Source: an uncultured bacterium
Lineage (GTDB): Bacteria > Patescibacteriota > Minisyncoccia > Phycocordibacterales > PALSA-1337
Assembly: GCA_903839725.1 (NCBI GenBank)
Contig: CAIMDG010000002.1
Coordinates: 199,739-241,116, forward strand
DNA length: 41,378 nt
Direction of reading: 5' to 3'
Shown: positions 23,896 through 31,541 of the stretch, piece by piece
Layout: the number at the start of each line of letters is the position of its first letter
How positions within the stretch are numbered: position 1 is the first letter of the stretch
The notes under the pieces: model-generated
Database searches by the model: none
What the model was told of the DNA's origin: nothing
Seen by the model: only the letters and a program-made list of their open reading frames with translations
Position numbers and translations under genes: made by a program

Positions 23896-23987
23896 AAAAA
23901 GGATCTCAAATATCCCGGTGAAATCAAGGTTACTGTCATCCGTGAAACACGAACGGTAGAATTCGCACGTTAGGTGTGAAACTAATT
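23896..23987 (+). repeat. rny 3'-end repeat, copy C (synonymously diverged)
   Basis: Encodes the last 25 residues of RNase Y (with [15 protein letters not shown] and TRTVEFAR then a stop at 23971-23973). Compared with copy A all differences that I see from DLKYPG to the stop are synonymous (for example CCT/CCC, ATT/ATC, AGA/CGA, GAG/GAA, TTT/TTC, GCG/GCA, AGA/CGT). The 17 noncoding bases TAG to AACTAATT-end are identical. It is now disconnected from any rny gene body. Confidence 0.92.
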
Positions 23988-24025
23988 CAAAACAAAAAAC
24001 CGCAGAACAGCGGTTTTTTGTTTTG
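23988..24025 (+). terminator. Terminator after copy C (type 2, intact)
   Basis: CAAAACAAAAAACCGC (23988-24003), loop AGAACA, GCGGTTTTTTGTTTTG (24010-24025). The outer CAAAAC/GTTTTG also pair, giving a 16-bp stem. It can act on both strands and so also serves the convergent SBP 2 gene ending at 24047. Confidence 0.85.
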
Positions 24026-24046
24026 AATTAATTATAGGTAATAGAA

Positions 24047-25177
24047 TTATATTTTTTCAAATGAGCCATTCTTAACAACATATGCATTTAGTGGCACAGA
24101 ACCAAGGCCATTTTTATCAAACGTTATTAAACCAGTCTTTCCTTTATAGGTCTTTAGATTCGCTACATAATTTCTAATTTGATCGCCTGTTTTATTGCCA
24201 TTACTTATAGCAGCGATTAAAATCATCATTGCATCATAGTGTGAAGCTATGTAGTAGTTATTGTCTGTACTTCCATATTTTTTAAAAATCTTATCCTTGA
24301 ATTCCTGCACGATTGTATTATTGGAATCATTTACATCGAACGATGGAGCTGAAAATGTGAGTCCTTCTGCAGCGGGACCAGCAATTTCTAACACTTTAGG
24401 AGAATATGCAGTGGTATACGCATACACTTGAACATGCACACTGAGCTCATTCGATTGTTTCAAATACGTTGCAACTTCAGGACCATACGAAGCAACAAAA
24501 ACTCCATCTATACCTTTTATGTGCCCGATTTTAGTTGCATATGCTCTAAAATCAGTGGCGTACGGTACGTGTGAGTCTTCATAAACTATATGACCCCCAA
24601 GTTCGGTGAATCTTTTCTTGAAAACAGCATCAAAAGATACTCCTGAAGAATCATTTCTATACAAGATACCCATTGTGCGTTTACCTTGCTTATATGCAAG
24701 CTCAGCCAAGAAAGCGCCTTCGGTGTCAGCGTTCGGCAATATACTAAACATATAATCATCAGCATCTTCAATACTTGTACTTATTGCAGAACCATTGATC
24801 ATGGCAATGTGTTTTTCGTTACCTATTGGCTTGACTGCAAGTGTGACTCCACTTAGAGCAGGAATAACCGCTACAACATTATTTATGTTGACCATTTTCT
24901 GAAATGCAGCCACACCTTTAGCTGGGTCGCCCGCACTATCTTCCATTACCAAAGAAACATCACCATTTTTTATTAAACCTGCACCTATCGCATCATCCAG
25001 TGCCAACTCGGAACCTTGTTTCAAGTAAACACCGTACGACGCAGTCTGACCAGAAAGAGGAAATATACCTCCAATTACGACAGGAGTACCGCTAGAGTGC
25101 TTTGAAAACACTAAAAAACCTATACAAATGATACTTATAAGCAAAACTGAATATATAATTTTGTTTGTTTTTAACAT
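24047..25177 (-). CDS. Leu/Ile/Val-type solute-binding protein (SBP 2), membrane-anchored
   Basis: Peripla_BP_6/LivJ-type binding protein of 376 residues. I chose the ATG at 25177 because it starts a typical leader (MLKTNKIIYSVLLISIICIG); the longer frame to 25276 adds a 33-residue tail that runs through the promoter. No proper lipobox is seen, so the helix is likely a permanent anchor. Family features: VVIGGIFPLSGQTASYG, SELALDDAIGAG, the ligand-loop region VIPALSGVTLAV, GILYRNDSSGVSFDAVF in the hinge, and VYAYTTAYSPKVLEIAG in lobe two. It is divergent from TrmB 2 at 25302. The promoter is positioned so that transcription should start at or next to the ATG, giving a leaderless mRNA. The ligand is unknown. 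Confidence 0.88.
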   Translation of the reverse strand: MLKTNKIIYSVLLISIICIGFLVFSKHSSGTPVVIGGIFPLSGQTASYGVYLKQGSELALDDAIGAGLIKNGDVSLVMEDSAGDPAKGVAAFQKMVNINNVVAVIPALSGVTLAVKPIGNEKHIAMINGSAISTSIEDADDYMFSILPNADTEGAFLAELAYKQGKRTMGILYRNDSSGVSFDAVFKKRFTELGGHIVYEDSHVPYATDFRAYATKIGHIKGIDGVFVASYGPEVATYLKQSNELSVHVQVYAYTTAYSPKVLEIAGPAAEGLTFSAPSFDVNDSNNTIVQEFKDKIFKKYGSTDNNYYIASHYDAMMILIAAISNGNKTGDQIRNYVANLKTYKGKTGLITFDKNGLGSVPLNAYVVKNGSFEKI

Positions 25178-25183
25178 AATGCA

Positions 25184-25225
25184 AGTATATATTCCCAATT
25201 GATAAATGTAAATATATCTGTTACA
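25184..25225 (-). promoter_or_regulatory. SBP 2 promoter overlapped by an operator; leaderless start
   Basis: On the minus strand: -35 TTTACA (25212-25207), 17-bp spacer, -10 TATACT (25189-25184), then six bases to the ATG at 25177. The palindrome TGTAA-N9-TTACA (25207-25225) covers the -35. A repressor bound there should block RNA polymerase. Confidence 0.65.
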
Positions 25226-25227
25226 AT

Positions 25228-25310
25228 TTGATGTATTAGATGTTACAAAAATATGATATTTATAAATATAAGTCATATTTATAACGATAAAATGTAAATA
25301 TATGTTTACA
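25228..25310 (+). promoter_or_regulatory. TrmB 2 promoter and start-codon operator
   Basis: A possible promoter is TTGATG (25228-25233), 18-bp spacer, TATGAT (25252-25257), with a half-site TGTTACA (25241-25247) in the spacer. The 18-bp palindrome TGTAAATATATGTTTACA (25293-25310; one mismatched pair) spans the regulator's own ATG at 25302. It matches the SBP 2 operator at 25207-25225. Confidence 0.6.
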
Positions 25311-26108
25311 AAAGAACTCGAACAAAAGATAGACGCAGCACTTTCAACACTTGGAGTGTCAGTTCATGGGAAACGCATTGCACGTACACTATTAGAAAAC
25401 GGGCCCCTTCGCGCAAAAACAATCTCTGTATTATCAGGAGTGAGACGCGAGCTTACGTATCGTGCACTTGAGGAATTGGAGATAAAAACTCTTATAAAAA
25501 AGAATGATCCTCCAAATGGGGTATCGTATTTTGAGATGGTACATCCGGAGCTAATCATACGTAAACTTAAAGAGTCTGCTGCAGCTATCACTGACATCCA
25601 AGATTCACTTTCAACAAATATGACAACGTTGATAAGCACCTACAACAAAGGTGCCGGACTTCCCTATGTAGAATTCAAAGAGGGTGCCGAGGGTATCAAA
25701 TATCTTTACAAGGATGTAAATGATACTAGAGAAAATATAAGACTCATTCGTTCCCCTCTCGATATTAAACACCCTGAAATCAAAAAAATAGTATCAAATC
25801 AAATTGATCAGCAAGTTAAAATGGGTATACAAGTAAAACTCCTTACTTCATTTACTCATCCGTCTCTCGAAAAATCAATAGAACGTGATATTAAAAACTT
25901 GGTTGAAAGAAGGACTATACCTAAAAATCTCTTGGATATTCCAGCTCAAATAATTATATATGGAGAAAAAGTTGCCATAACTTCATTTGATGGGCCGATT
26001 ATTACTACGATCATAGAAAACAAGGCAATCATGGAAACTTTTAGTATACTTTTCTCAATTCTCTGGAATCAAGCAAAAACTACACAAGAAATGCTAAGAC
26101 TTTCTTAA
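25302..26108 (+). CDS. TrmB-family transcriptional regulator 2
   Basis: 268 residues. The N-terminal helix-turn-helix (~15-80) is more divergent than in the paralogues: HGKRIARTLLENG, AKTISVLSGVRRELTYRALEEL and the wing KTLIKKNDPPNGVSYFEM. The C-terminal region follows the TrmB effector-domain layout: VEFKEGAEGIKYLYKDVNDT, ENIRLIRSPLDIK, MGIQVKLLTSF, IPAQIIIYGEKVAITSFDGP. It is divergent from SBP 2 with three palindromic or half sites in the 124-base spacer, one spanning its own ATG. That gene order suggests it represses both itself and SBP 2. No ribosome site is seen before the ATG. Confidence 0.82.
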   Translation: MFTKELEQKIDAALSTLGVSVHGKRIARTLLENGPLRAKTISVLSGVRRELTYRALEELEIKTLIKKNDPPNGVSYFEMVHPELIIRKLKESAAAITDIQDSLSTNMTTLISTYNKGAGLPYVEFKEGAEGIKYLYKDVNDTRENIRLIRSPLDIKHPEIKKIVSNQIDQQVKMGIQVKLLTSFTHPSLEKSIERDIKNLVERRTIPKNLLDIPAQIIIYGEKVAITSFDGPIITTIIENKAIMETFSILFSILWNQAKTTQEMLRLS

Positions 26109-26173
26109 GCTACCTACATACATATTGACAATCTACCAAATAAGTGATATAGATAGGTCTGAAAGGACCTTAC

Positions 26174-27067
26174 ATGAACCAAAAACGTCTCAACAGAGAG
26201 CGTAAACGGCTTGATCGCCAATACGCTAAACAAGACCGTCAACTGCGCAGACTTGTTATCACCGTTCTCATTATCGTCATACCAGTGCTTGTATCCATAG
26301 CGCTTTCCCAAGTGATCAAGCATCACTTGCTTGTGGCCAAAGCGGAACAGGACCTCAAAGCCCTAGAAACACGCATCTTGTCACAGATGACGACGACTAA
26401 TGTTTCACCGAGTGAATACCCTGCAGCCATTTACCAGCACAATACGAAATCTGGTAAAAATTACTTCTGTGGCATGGGGACTGCACAATTCGATGAGAAC
26501 AAACATCGTTGGCAACTCATCACTGCGGAACACATCTTCCGAAATGACATCAATCGCAAGGTCATCCTTGCGGTAAAGATCTTTCGTGCGTCAAAGAATC
26601 CCCCCATCCTGTATGTGGACGGATTCATTAAGACGAGCAAAGAACTCAACAACAATGACATCGTCATCCTGAGTCTCGGAAATACCCCTATTGTTATCGG
26701 TTCGTTCTCAAATTTCACGGACGAACTTACTGTTACTAACTTCTGGGCAGAAGTCGTAATTAGGGACAAAAAAATCCCAACACTACGATCTGAACTGTCA
26801 GGAAAAACGGTTAAGACAGTGGGTTACTCACAACAAAAACTCAGCGATGGTAATTACGCTAATTTCATCATGGTGGATACCGAAGCTGTCCAAGGCGAAA
26901 GTGGCACAGGCTACATCGATGCTCAAAATGGTCTCTGGGTGCTGCACGGCGGCCCAGATGAAGGGTCTGCAAATGAAGAAATGGTTCGAGATTGCAAAAA
27001 ATACACCGGCCAAGATATTAGTCACTTGCAGATGCTTAGTGGCCCAATTGGTGGGAACTATGATTAG
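26174..27067 (+). CDS. Membrane-anchored trypsin-like serine protease, 297 aa
   Basis: A very basic cytoplasmic N-terminus (KRLNRERKRLDRQYAKQDRQ) precedes one membrane helix (residues ~27-46, LVITVLIIVIPVLVSIALSQ). The outer domain shows a chymotrypsin-fold triad: His120 in WQLITAEHIF (compare TAxH), Asp162 in NNNDIVILSL, and Ser243 in AVQGESGTGYID (compare GxSGxG). The GYSQQKL and GLWVLHGG strands around the serine also fit S1-type proteases. The domain is small and has no PDZ, so it is not a standard DegP. AAAGGA lies before the ATG at 26174. It follows TrmB 2 by 65 bases on the same strand and ends at a strong terminator. Targets are unknown; processing of envelope proteins is a guess. Confidence 0.8.
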   Translation: MNQKRLNRERKRLDRQYAKQDRQLRRLVITVLIIVIPVLVSIALSQVIKHHLLVAKAEQDLKALETRILSQMTTTNVSPSEYPAAIYQHNTKSGKNYFCGMGTAQFDENKHRWQLITAEHIFRNDINRKVILAVKIFRASKNPPILYVDGFIKTSKELNNNDIVILSLGNTPIVIGSFSNFTDELTVTNFWAEVVIRDKKIPTLRSELSGKTVKTVGYSQQKLSDGNYANFIMVDTEAVQGESGTGYIDAQNGLWVLHGGPDEGSANEEMVRDCKKYTGQDISHLQMLSGPIGGNYD

Positions 27068-27085
27068 AATGGACTTAAAAACGCG

Positions 27086-27116
27086 AAGTGCCAACCCCAG
27101 GTTGGCACTTTTTTTG
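27086..27116 (+). terminator. Terminator after the protease gene
   Basis: AAGTGCCAACC (27086-27096), loop CCA, GGTTGGCACTT (27100-27110), then a run of T. Confidence 0.9.
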
Positions 27117-27163
27117 TATTAAACAAGCAATTTTTATATGAAAATGTCAACTTTACAGACGTA

Positions 27164-27244
27164 TTGCTTAAAATACGGCTTACTATATAATTATAGCCAC
27201 GGTTCGACACTTGATTCGCCACAGCGATTCAGTTGAGGCGAATC
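27164..27244 (+). promoter_or_regulatory. hup promoter and 5' leader hairpin
   Basis: TTGCTT (27164-27169), 16-bp spacer, TATAAT (27186-27191). In the ~90-base leader GATTCGCC (27213-27220) pairs perfectly with GGCGAATC (27237-27244) around a 16-base loop. No T-run follows, so it is not a terminator; an mRNA-stability or autoregulatory element is possible. Confidence 0.6.
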
Positions 27245-27281
27245 GAGATTAACAATTATTAATACTAATTAATTCATACAT

Positions 27282-27554
27282 ATGAACAAAGCATCAATCG
27301 TAGAGGCAGTTCACGGCGTTCTCGGGGGTACAAAGGTACAAGCAGAACAAGCAGTTGAGACAGTCATCAACAGTATTATCGATTCACTCAAGAAGGGTGA
27401 TGAAGTATCTATCGCAGGCCTCGGTATCTTTTCAGTAAAGCAGCGTGCAGCTCGTGAAGCTCGTAATCCTCGCACAGGTGAGGCTATCAAGGTTCCAGCT
27501 ATGAAGGTTCCAAAGTTCCGCGCAGCAAAGGCACTTAAGGATGCCGTAAAATAA
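27282..27554 (+). CDS. hup: HU family DNA-binding protein
   Basis: Histone-like nucleoid protein of 90 residues, a normal HU length. Residues 1-45 give the helical dimer core (MNKASIVEAVHGVLGGTKVQ, VINSIIDSLKKGDEVSIAG). The G-x-G-x-F turn is GLGIFSVKQR, and the DNA-gripping arm is REARNPRTGEAIKVPAMKVP, including the Arg-Asn-Pro-x-Thr-Gly motif whose proline kinks DNA. The C-terminal helix is FRAAKALKDAVK. It has its own promoter, a long leader with a hairpin, and a strong terminator. It is a housekeeping gene inside the accessory-rich stretch and is the only HU in the window. Confidence 0.97.
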   Translation: MNKASIVEAVHGVLGGTKVQAEQAVETVINSIIDSLKKGDEVSIAGLGIFSVKQRAAREARNPRTGEAIKVPAMKVPKFRAAKALKDAVK

Positions 27555-27572
27555 TACTTTCAAAAGCATTTC

Positions 27573-27598
27573 AAAAAACCGCCACTCGGCGGTTTTTT
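27573..27598. terminator. hup terminator, shared with convergent methyltransferase gene
   Basis: AAAAAACCGCC (27573-27583), loop ACTC, GGCGGTTTTTT (27588-27598). The sequence through GTTGTA is repeated after TrmB 4 (32431-32462). Confidence 0.9.
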
Positions 27599-27606
27599 GT
27601 TGTATG

Positions 27607-28356
27607 TTACTTATCTCTTGTAGCTCGTATGATGACAAGCATATTTTGTTTTTCGATTTTTTTCCAATCTTGAAGCTTTTTGCCCTTTTCATGCATCCTT
27701 AATTCAACCCATGTAATATTGTTAAGGCTATATTTCCTAAACAATGACTCGTATGTCTTCTTACTCCAATGGTAATCAGTGATATTGCAGATTTGTTTTG
27801 AATCCTGTGACCACAAGAGTATTTCCAATGCAGAACCATCTTTGTATTCTTCACCCAACCATCTCGAACTATGACTCACATTTTTAGCAGGCAGAACTAT
27901 TGGGTGATCTGGACTCATATTTATAGACACAAATTCACCACTCACCTTAAGATTGAGAGAAATATTCTTGATGAAGCCCTCAAGTAGACTCGGAGTATCT
28001 GCGTAGTGTAATAGAAAAGCAGCAACAACTAAATCAAATGGTTTATCACCATATTTCACCGGGATGGAAGCGTCAGCAATCATGTAATTGATGCCTTGAG
28101 GATTTTTCTTCTCCTCCTCTAATGCTCGGTCTATCATTGATTCAGACATATCAACACCGGTAACAATTGCTCCGCGTTCAGCCAACATTCTGGAACTTAT
28201 TCCACTGCCACAAGCCAAATCGAGCACTCTTTTGCCTTTAATATCGCCAATCTCCTCTAACCAAGTCGAATAAGCCATGAATTGATGTGGGTGTTCAATT
28301 CGCTCTTTGGCATTATATTTTTCAGTAAACTCTTTTGTATATTGATTTGTGCTCAT
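27607..28356 (-). CDS. Class I SAM-dependent methyltransferase, 249 aa
   Basis: Rossmann-fold methyltransferase. Motif I is VLDLACGSG (residues 44-52), motif II region VTGVDMSESMIDRA with the acidic residue that binds the ribose, and the post-motif region NYMIADASIPVKYGDKPFDL followed by VVAAFLLHYA. The substrate is not evident. The start ATG at 28356 lies only nine bases after the SBP 3 stop on the same strand, so the two are probably co-transcribed and co-regulated. That would tie the enzyme to whatever ligand SBP 3 and TrmB 3 handle (inference). It converges on hup with a shared terminator. Confidence 0.88.
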   Translation of the reverse strand: MSTNQYTKEFTEKYNAKERIEHPHQFMAYSTWLEEIGDIKGKRVLDLACGSGISSRMLAERGAIVTGVDMSESMIDRALEEEKKNPQGINYMIADASIPVKYGDKPFDLVVAAFLLHYADTPSLLEGFIKNISLNLKVSGEFVSINMSPDHPIVLPAKNVSHSSRWLGEEYKDGSALEILLWSQDSKQICNITDYHWSKKTYESLFRKYSLNNITWVELRMHEKGKKLQDWKKIEKQNMLVIIRATRDK

Positions 28357-28365
28357 GTGTAATAA

Positions 28366-29466
28366 CTATAATACCTCAAATCTACCATCTCTGACTATTT
28401 TCAACATAATTTCTTTGTATGTACCAACACCTCTTTCATCAACAGATAAGCTACCGTTTGCACCCTTGTAATCTTTCAGATTGGATAGGTGCTGCTGTAC
28501 ACATTCAACATTATTGTAGCCGCAATTACCTATCGTAGTCTCAAGAATCTTGAAACTATCATATACGTTAGCTGAATATGGATTTGGACTAGAATTGAAT
28601 TCTTCCTTGAATGATTTTGCGAAAGTAGAAGCAGAATCAATTTCTTCCCTATCTCCAGGATATGGATATATCAAGCCATCAGCAAGTCCTTTGTCCTGTA
28701 GGATCACCGATGTTTCAGCAGCGTGAATACCATACTTAGGTAGTGTCAACATATTCTGAACTCGAATTTGCTTCAAAATAGTATTCAATTCACCAGTAAC
28801 AGCAATGAGCATAAAAGCGTCTGGTTTTGCTTGCTTGGCTTTCAAGATTGCATCCCTGAAATCAGTCGCACCTTTAACTTCAGCTTCATCAGCAACTATT
28901 TCACCTCCGAGCGCTCTAAAGTTTGAAACAAAATGTTTATAATTTTCATCCTCGAACGCTGATACCATATGAATAACTGCAACTTTCTTTACGCCATTTG
29001 AAATCATTTTCTTTGACACAGCTTTCATTAAGAATTCTATTTCTGGAGAAAAAGAAAAATGATATTTACCCATATTCGCTATTGCATTTGAAGGTAAACC
29101 AACCGTGAGAGAAATAACTTTACTGTCTTCAAACAATTTTTCTGTTGCAAGTGATGACTCATTACACAATGGGCCGATAATATACTTCACGTGATCAACC
29201 TGTATCAATTTTTGAACTACACTAACTGCGTTTTTTCCTGAACAACTATCATCTTCTTTGATAATCTCTACATGTAACTTTTGCTCTGGAGATAATTCAT
29301 TCGTCGCCAAATCGAGACCTTTCTGCATAAATTCGCCGAATGCAGCTGAATTACCAGTAAATGGCCCTACCAAGCCAATCCTTATCTTTTGATTATCCTT
29401 ATTACCGAAAACCAATAAAGCAATAACTATTAATACTCCCGCACTGACTGATATGTATTTTTTCAT
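28366..29466 (-). CDS. Leu/Ile/Val-type solute-binding protein (SBP 3), membrane-anchored
   Basis: 366-residue Peripla_BP_6-type protein. The ATG at 29466 opens a leader (MKKYISVSAGVLIVIALLVF) with no lipobox cysteine; an upstream ATG would add six residues that overlap the operator. Family features: IRIGLVGPFTGNSAAFGEF, KGLDLATNEL, the ligand-loop IIGPLCNESSLA, KKVAVIHMVSAFEDENYKHF in the hinge, and YGIHAAETSVIL in lobe two. The presence of CSGKN and CGYNNVEC cysteines suggests a disulphide in the outer domain. It is divergent from TrmB 3 and followed by the methyltransferase gene with a nine-base gap. The ligand is unknown. Confidence 0.88.
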   Translation of the reverse strand: MKKYISVSAGVLIVIALLVFGNKDNQKIRIGLVGPFTGNSAAFGEFMQKGLDLATNELSPEQKLHVEIIKEDDSCSGKNAVSVVQKLIQVDHVKYIIGPLCNESSLATEKLFEDSKVISLTVGLPSNAIANMGKYHFSFSPEIEFLMKAVSKKMISNGVKKVAVIHMVSAFEDENYKHFVSNFRALGGEIVADEAEVKGATDFRDAILKAKQAKPDAFMLIAVTGELNTILKQIRVQNMLTLPKYGIHAAETSVILQDKGLADGLIYPYPGDREEIDSASTFAKSFKEEFNSSPNPYSANVYDSFKILETTIGNCGYNNVECVQQHLSNLKDYKGANGSLSVDERGVGTYKEIMLKIVRDGRFEVL

Positions 29467-29467
29467 A

Positions 29468-29497
29468 TGACAATATAATCGCACATATTGTCAATAT
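29468..29497. promoter_or_regulatory. Predicted operator at the SBP 3 start
   Basis: TGACAATAT (29468-29476) and ATATTGTCA (29485-29493) form a perfect 9-8-9 inverted repeat beginning one base upstream of the SBP 3 ATG. A second, overlapping palindrome ATATTG-T-CAATAT spans 29485-29497. The position would block early transcription or ribosome access. Confidence 0.65.
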
Positions 29498-29509
29498 AGT
29501 CTTAATTAT

Positions 29510-29538
29510 TTACATACCTTATACAACATATCTATAAT
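29510..29538 (+). promoter_or_regulatory. Predicted promoter of TrmB 3
   Basis: TTACAT (29510-29515), 17-bp spacer, consensus TATAAT (29533-29538), giving a leader of about 50 bases before the ATG at 29596. A TTGACA-containing half-site (TGACACTAT) lies just before the ATG. Confidence 0.55.
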
Positions 29539-29595
29539 ATGTTACTATTAAGCCACATTAGAACATCTTAATGTAGTCCAAATTATTGACACTAT

Positions 29596-30348
29596 ATGAA
29601 TATACTTACAATTTTGAAGAATTATGGCTTCTCGGAGAATGAATCCGAAGTGTATCTATTCCTGCTCAAACAAGTCGATGTATCCGCATTTCAAATAGCA
29701 AAAAAGACGGGAATTGCGCGTACTTCGGTATATCACATATTAAATTCCCTAGAACACCAAGGCATCGTCTCTTCTTGGAAGAAAAACAACGTGGCATACT
29801 TCACGGCAGAAAGTCCAAAAAGACTCATAAAAATACTTGATGATAAAAAAGAGATGATCTCATCTATTCTTCCTGAAATGATGTCTTTGCGAGGTGTTGC
29901 CGACATCAATCCAACCGCAAGATTGTACATGGGTACCGAAGGCATGAAATTGGTATGGGATGATATTCTGGATACCCTTAGTCGAGAATCGATCCGGGAA
30001 ATACACGCCATATCACACCCAAAGATGTTTGAATTCTTACCACGATTCTTCCCTGCTTGGGTCAAAAGACGTGAAAAACTAAATATACGGTCATATATTA
30101 TGATGGAGGACTCTGAAGAAACTAGAAAGAGTAATATGAAAAGTGATGCGTACCGAGAAACACGATTACTTCCATCAGATTCTCCAATTCGAGGTACTAT
30201 AGATATCTATGCCAATAAAATTGCCTTTTTCTCGGTAAAAGAAGAAAAACTCTATGCGATTATTATAGAATCCCCAGAAATATCTGGGGTACTGAGACAA
30301 TTCTTTCTTTCAACATGGAAATTACTTGGTGAGAATAAAAAGTTCTAA
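29596..30348 (+). CDS. TrmB-family transcriptional regulator 3
   Basis: 250 residues. Helix-turn-helix at ~8-75: FSENESEVYLFLLKQ, AFQIAKKTGIARTSVYHILNSL and the wing IVSSWKKNNVAYFTAE. The C-terminal TrmB-type domain includes ARLYMGTEGMKLVWDDILDT, EIHAISHPKMFEFLPRFFPAW, RSYIMMEDSEE and TIDIYANKIAFFSVKEEK. It is divergent from SBP 3, separated by 129 bases with a 26-bp palindrome at the SBP end. Likely a local regulator of the SBP 3-methyltransferase unit and of itself. It is convergent with SBP 4, sharing a terminator. Confidence 0.87.
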   Translation: MNILTILKNYGFSENESEVYLFLLKQVDVSAFQIAKKTGIARTSVYHILNSLEHQGIVSSWKKNNVAYFTAESPKRLIKILDDKKEMISSILPEMMSLRGVADINPTARLYMGTEGMKLVWDDILDTLSRESIREIHAISHPKMFEFLPRFFPAWVKRREKLNIRSYIMMEDSEETRKSNMKSDAYRETRLLPSDSPIRGTIDIYANKIAFFSVKEEKLYAIIIESPEISGVLRQFFLSTWKLLGENKKF

Positions 30349-30349
30349 C

Positions 30350-30386
30350 AAAAAACCACCTCTCAGCATACTCAGGGTGGTTTTTT
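30350..30386. terminator. Convergent terminator between TrmB 3 and SBP 4
   Basis: AAAAAACCACC (30350-30360) and GGTGGTTTTTT (30376-30386) with a 15-base loop. The right flank GTTGTA matches the hup and TrmB 4 terminators. Confidence 0.82.
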
Positions 30387-30393
30387 GTTGTAC

Positions 30394-31515
30394 CTATTTA
30401 ATTATTTGAGCCTGCCCATTCACGATCTTGAACAATGAATACTCCGCAGCATTTCTATTTCCATCAGTACCGAAGCTTATCATTCCACTTACTCCATCAA
30501 ATGTTGTTGAAGCTAGATAACTCTTAACACCGCTAGCAGAATTACCATTTGTTTTGATTGCTTGAGCAAATAAATTGATAGCGTCGTATTCAGTTGCACA
30601 GATGTTTATTTGTGGGCAATCTTGGCCGTATTTAGCTTTATATTTTGCGAGCACAGCATTCAAGCGATCATTGCTTGCGATGGCATAATCACCACCGATA
30701 GCACCTTCGAGTGAAGGATGATTCTTAATCAACTGACTAGACTTGAGAATGTTGTCGTTAATGAGTAATGATACTGGTCTGAATTTGAGCTGATCCATTT
30801 GAGTCAAAACAATTTCTCCACTTGTGACAGTTTGTACACTTACGAACAATGCATCCGGCTTCAAAGCCTGAAGTTTTGTTAGTTGTGTCTTTACATCAGT
30901 AGCGCCAGAAGTAAAGGATTCCGATAAAATCTTTACATTTGTATCTTTCAAGTTTTCTTCCATCGATAATTTCAAGCCTTTGGCATAATCTGTATCTTCG
31001 TATATTACCGCGATGTTCTTGAATCCACTTTTGCGTACATAATCTGAAAGAAGTTTTGCTTCTTGTGCATCAGAAGCCCAGTTTCTAAAAAAGTTTGATG
31101 AAATTCCAGTCAATTTGTTTCCACTGGTGACAGTTCCGAGTAAAACAGCGTCTTTTGTTTGCAATTCTGGGACAATACTGACCACTGTTCCTGTACATGC
31201 AACCGAAGTGAAGACGTGAATACCATCGACACCATTAAGTTTTTGAAAATTTGAAACAGCAACTTTCGGATCACATTGGTGATCACTCACAACCAATTCA
31301 AGCTTCTTGCCATTGATACCACCAGAAGCATTGATATCATCAATTGCTATCTGTGCCACCTTCTGTGCTGGTTCACCGTATGAAGCGAGTCCACCAGTCA
31401 AAGGATACAATGCGCCAATCTTGATAGTGTCTGACGAAGATTGTTGACCTATCAAATATCCGCCCACTATCACGAGAATAACAATCGCGAACAATGTGTA
31501 TAATTTTTTATTCAT
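30394..31515 (-). CDS. Leu/Ile/Val-type solute-binding protein (SBP 4), membrane-anchored
   Basis: 373 residues and the most canonical LivJ-like member of the four. Leader MNKKLYTLFAIVILVIVGGY lacks a lipobox. Family features: IKIGALYPLTGGLASYGEPA, AIDDINASGGINGKKLEL, VVSDHQCDPKVAVSNFQKL, the ligand loop FTSVACTGTVVS, NIAVIYEDTDYAKGL in the hinge, and SLLINDNILKSSQLI in lobe two. It has the best promoter of the four SBPs (TTGACA-17-TATACT), with an 18-bp palindrome over the -35. It is divergent from TrmB 4. No permease or ATPase genes are adjacent. Amino-acid binding is the family default but is not established here. Confidence 0.9.
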   Translation of the reverse strand: MNKKLYTLFAIVILVIVGGYLIGQQSSSDTIKIGALYPLTGGLASYGEPAQKVAQIAIDDINASGGINGKKLELVVSDHQCDPKVAVSNFQKLNGVDGIHVFTSVACTGTVVSIVPELQTKDAVLLGTVTSGNKLTGISSNFFRNWASDAQEAKLLSDYVRKSGFKNIAVIYEDTDYAKGLKLSMEENLKDTNVKILSESFTSGATDVKTQLTKLQALKPDALFVSVQTVTSGEIVLTQMDQLKFRPVSLLINDNILKSSQLIKNHPSLEGAIGGDYAIASNDRLNAVLAKYKAKYGQDCPQINICATEYDAINLFAQAIKTNGNSASGVKSYLASTTFDGVSGMISFGTDGNRNAAEYSLFKIVNGQAQIIK

Positions 31516-31541
31516 AATTTTGTATTATTTAGCTAATCCAG

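Noticed and set aside
22216-24025. Integron-type cassette array
   Set aside because: The repeats are coding-end duplications of rny, not attC-like folding sites, and no IntI-type integrase is adjacent. The Xer gene at 39445 is 15 kb away and looks like housekeeping.
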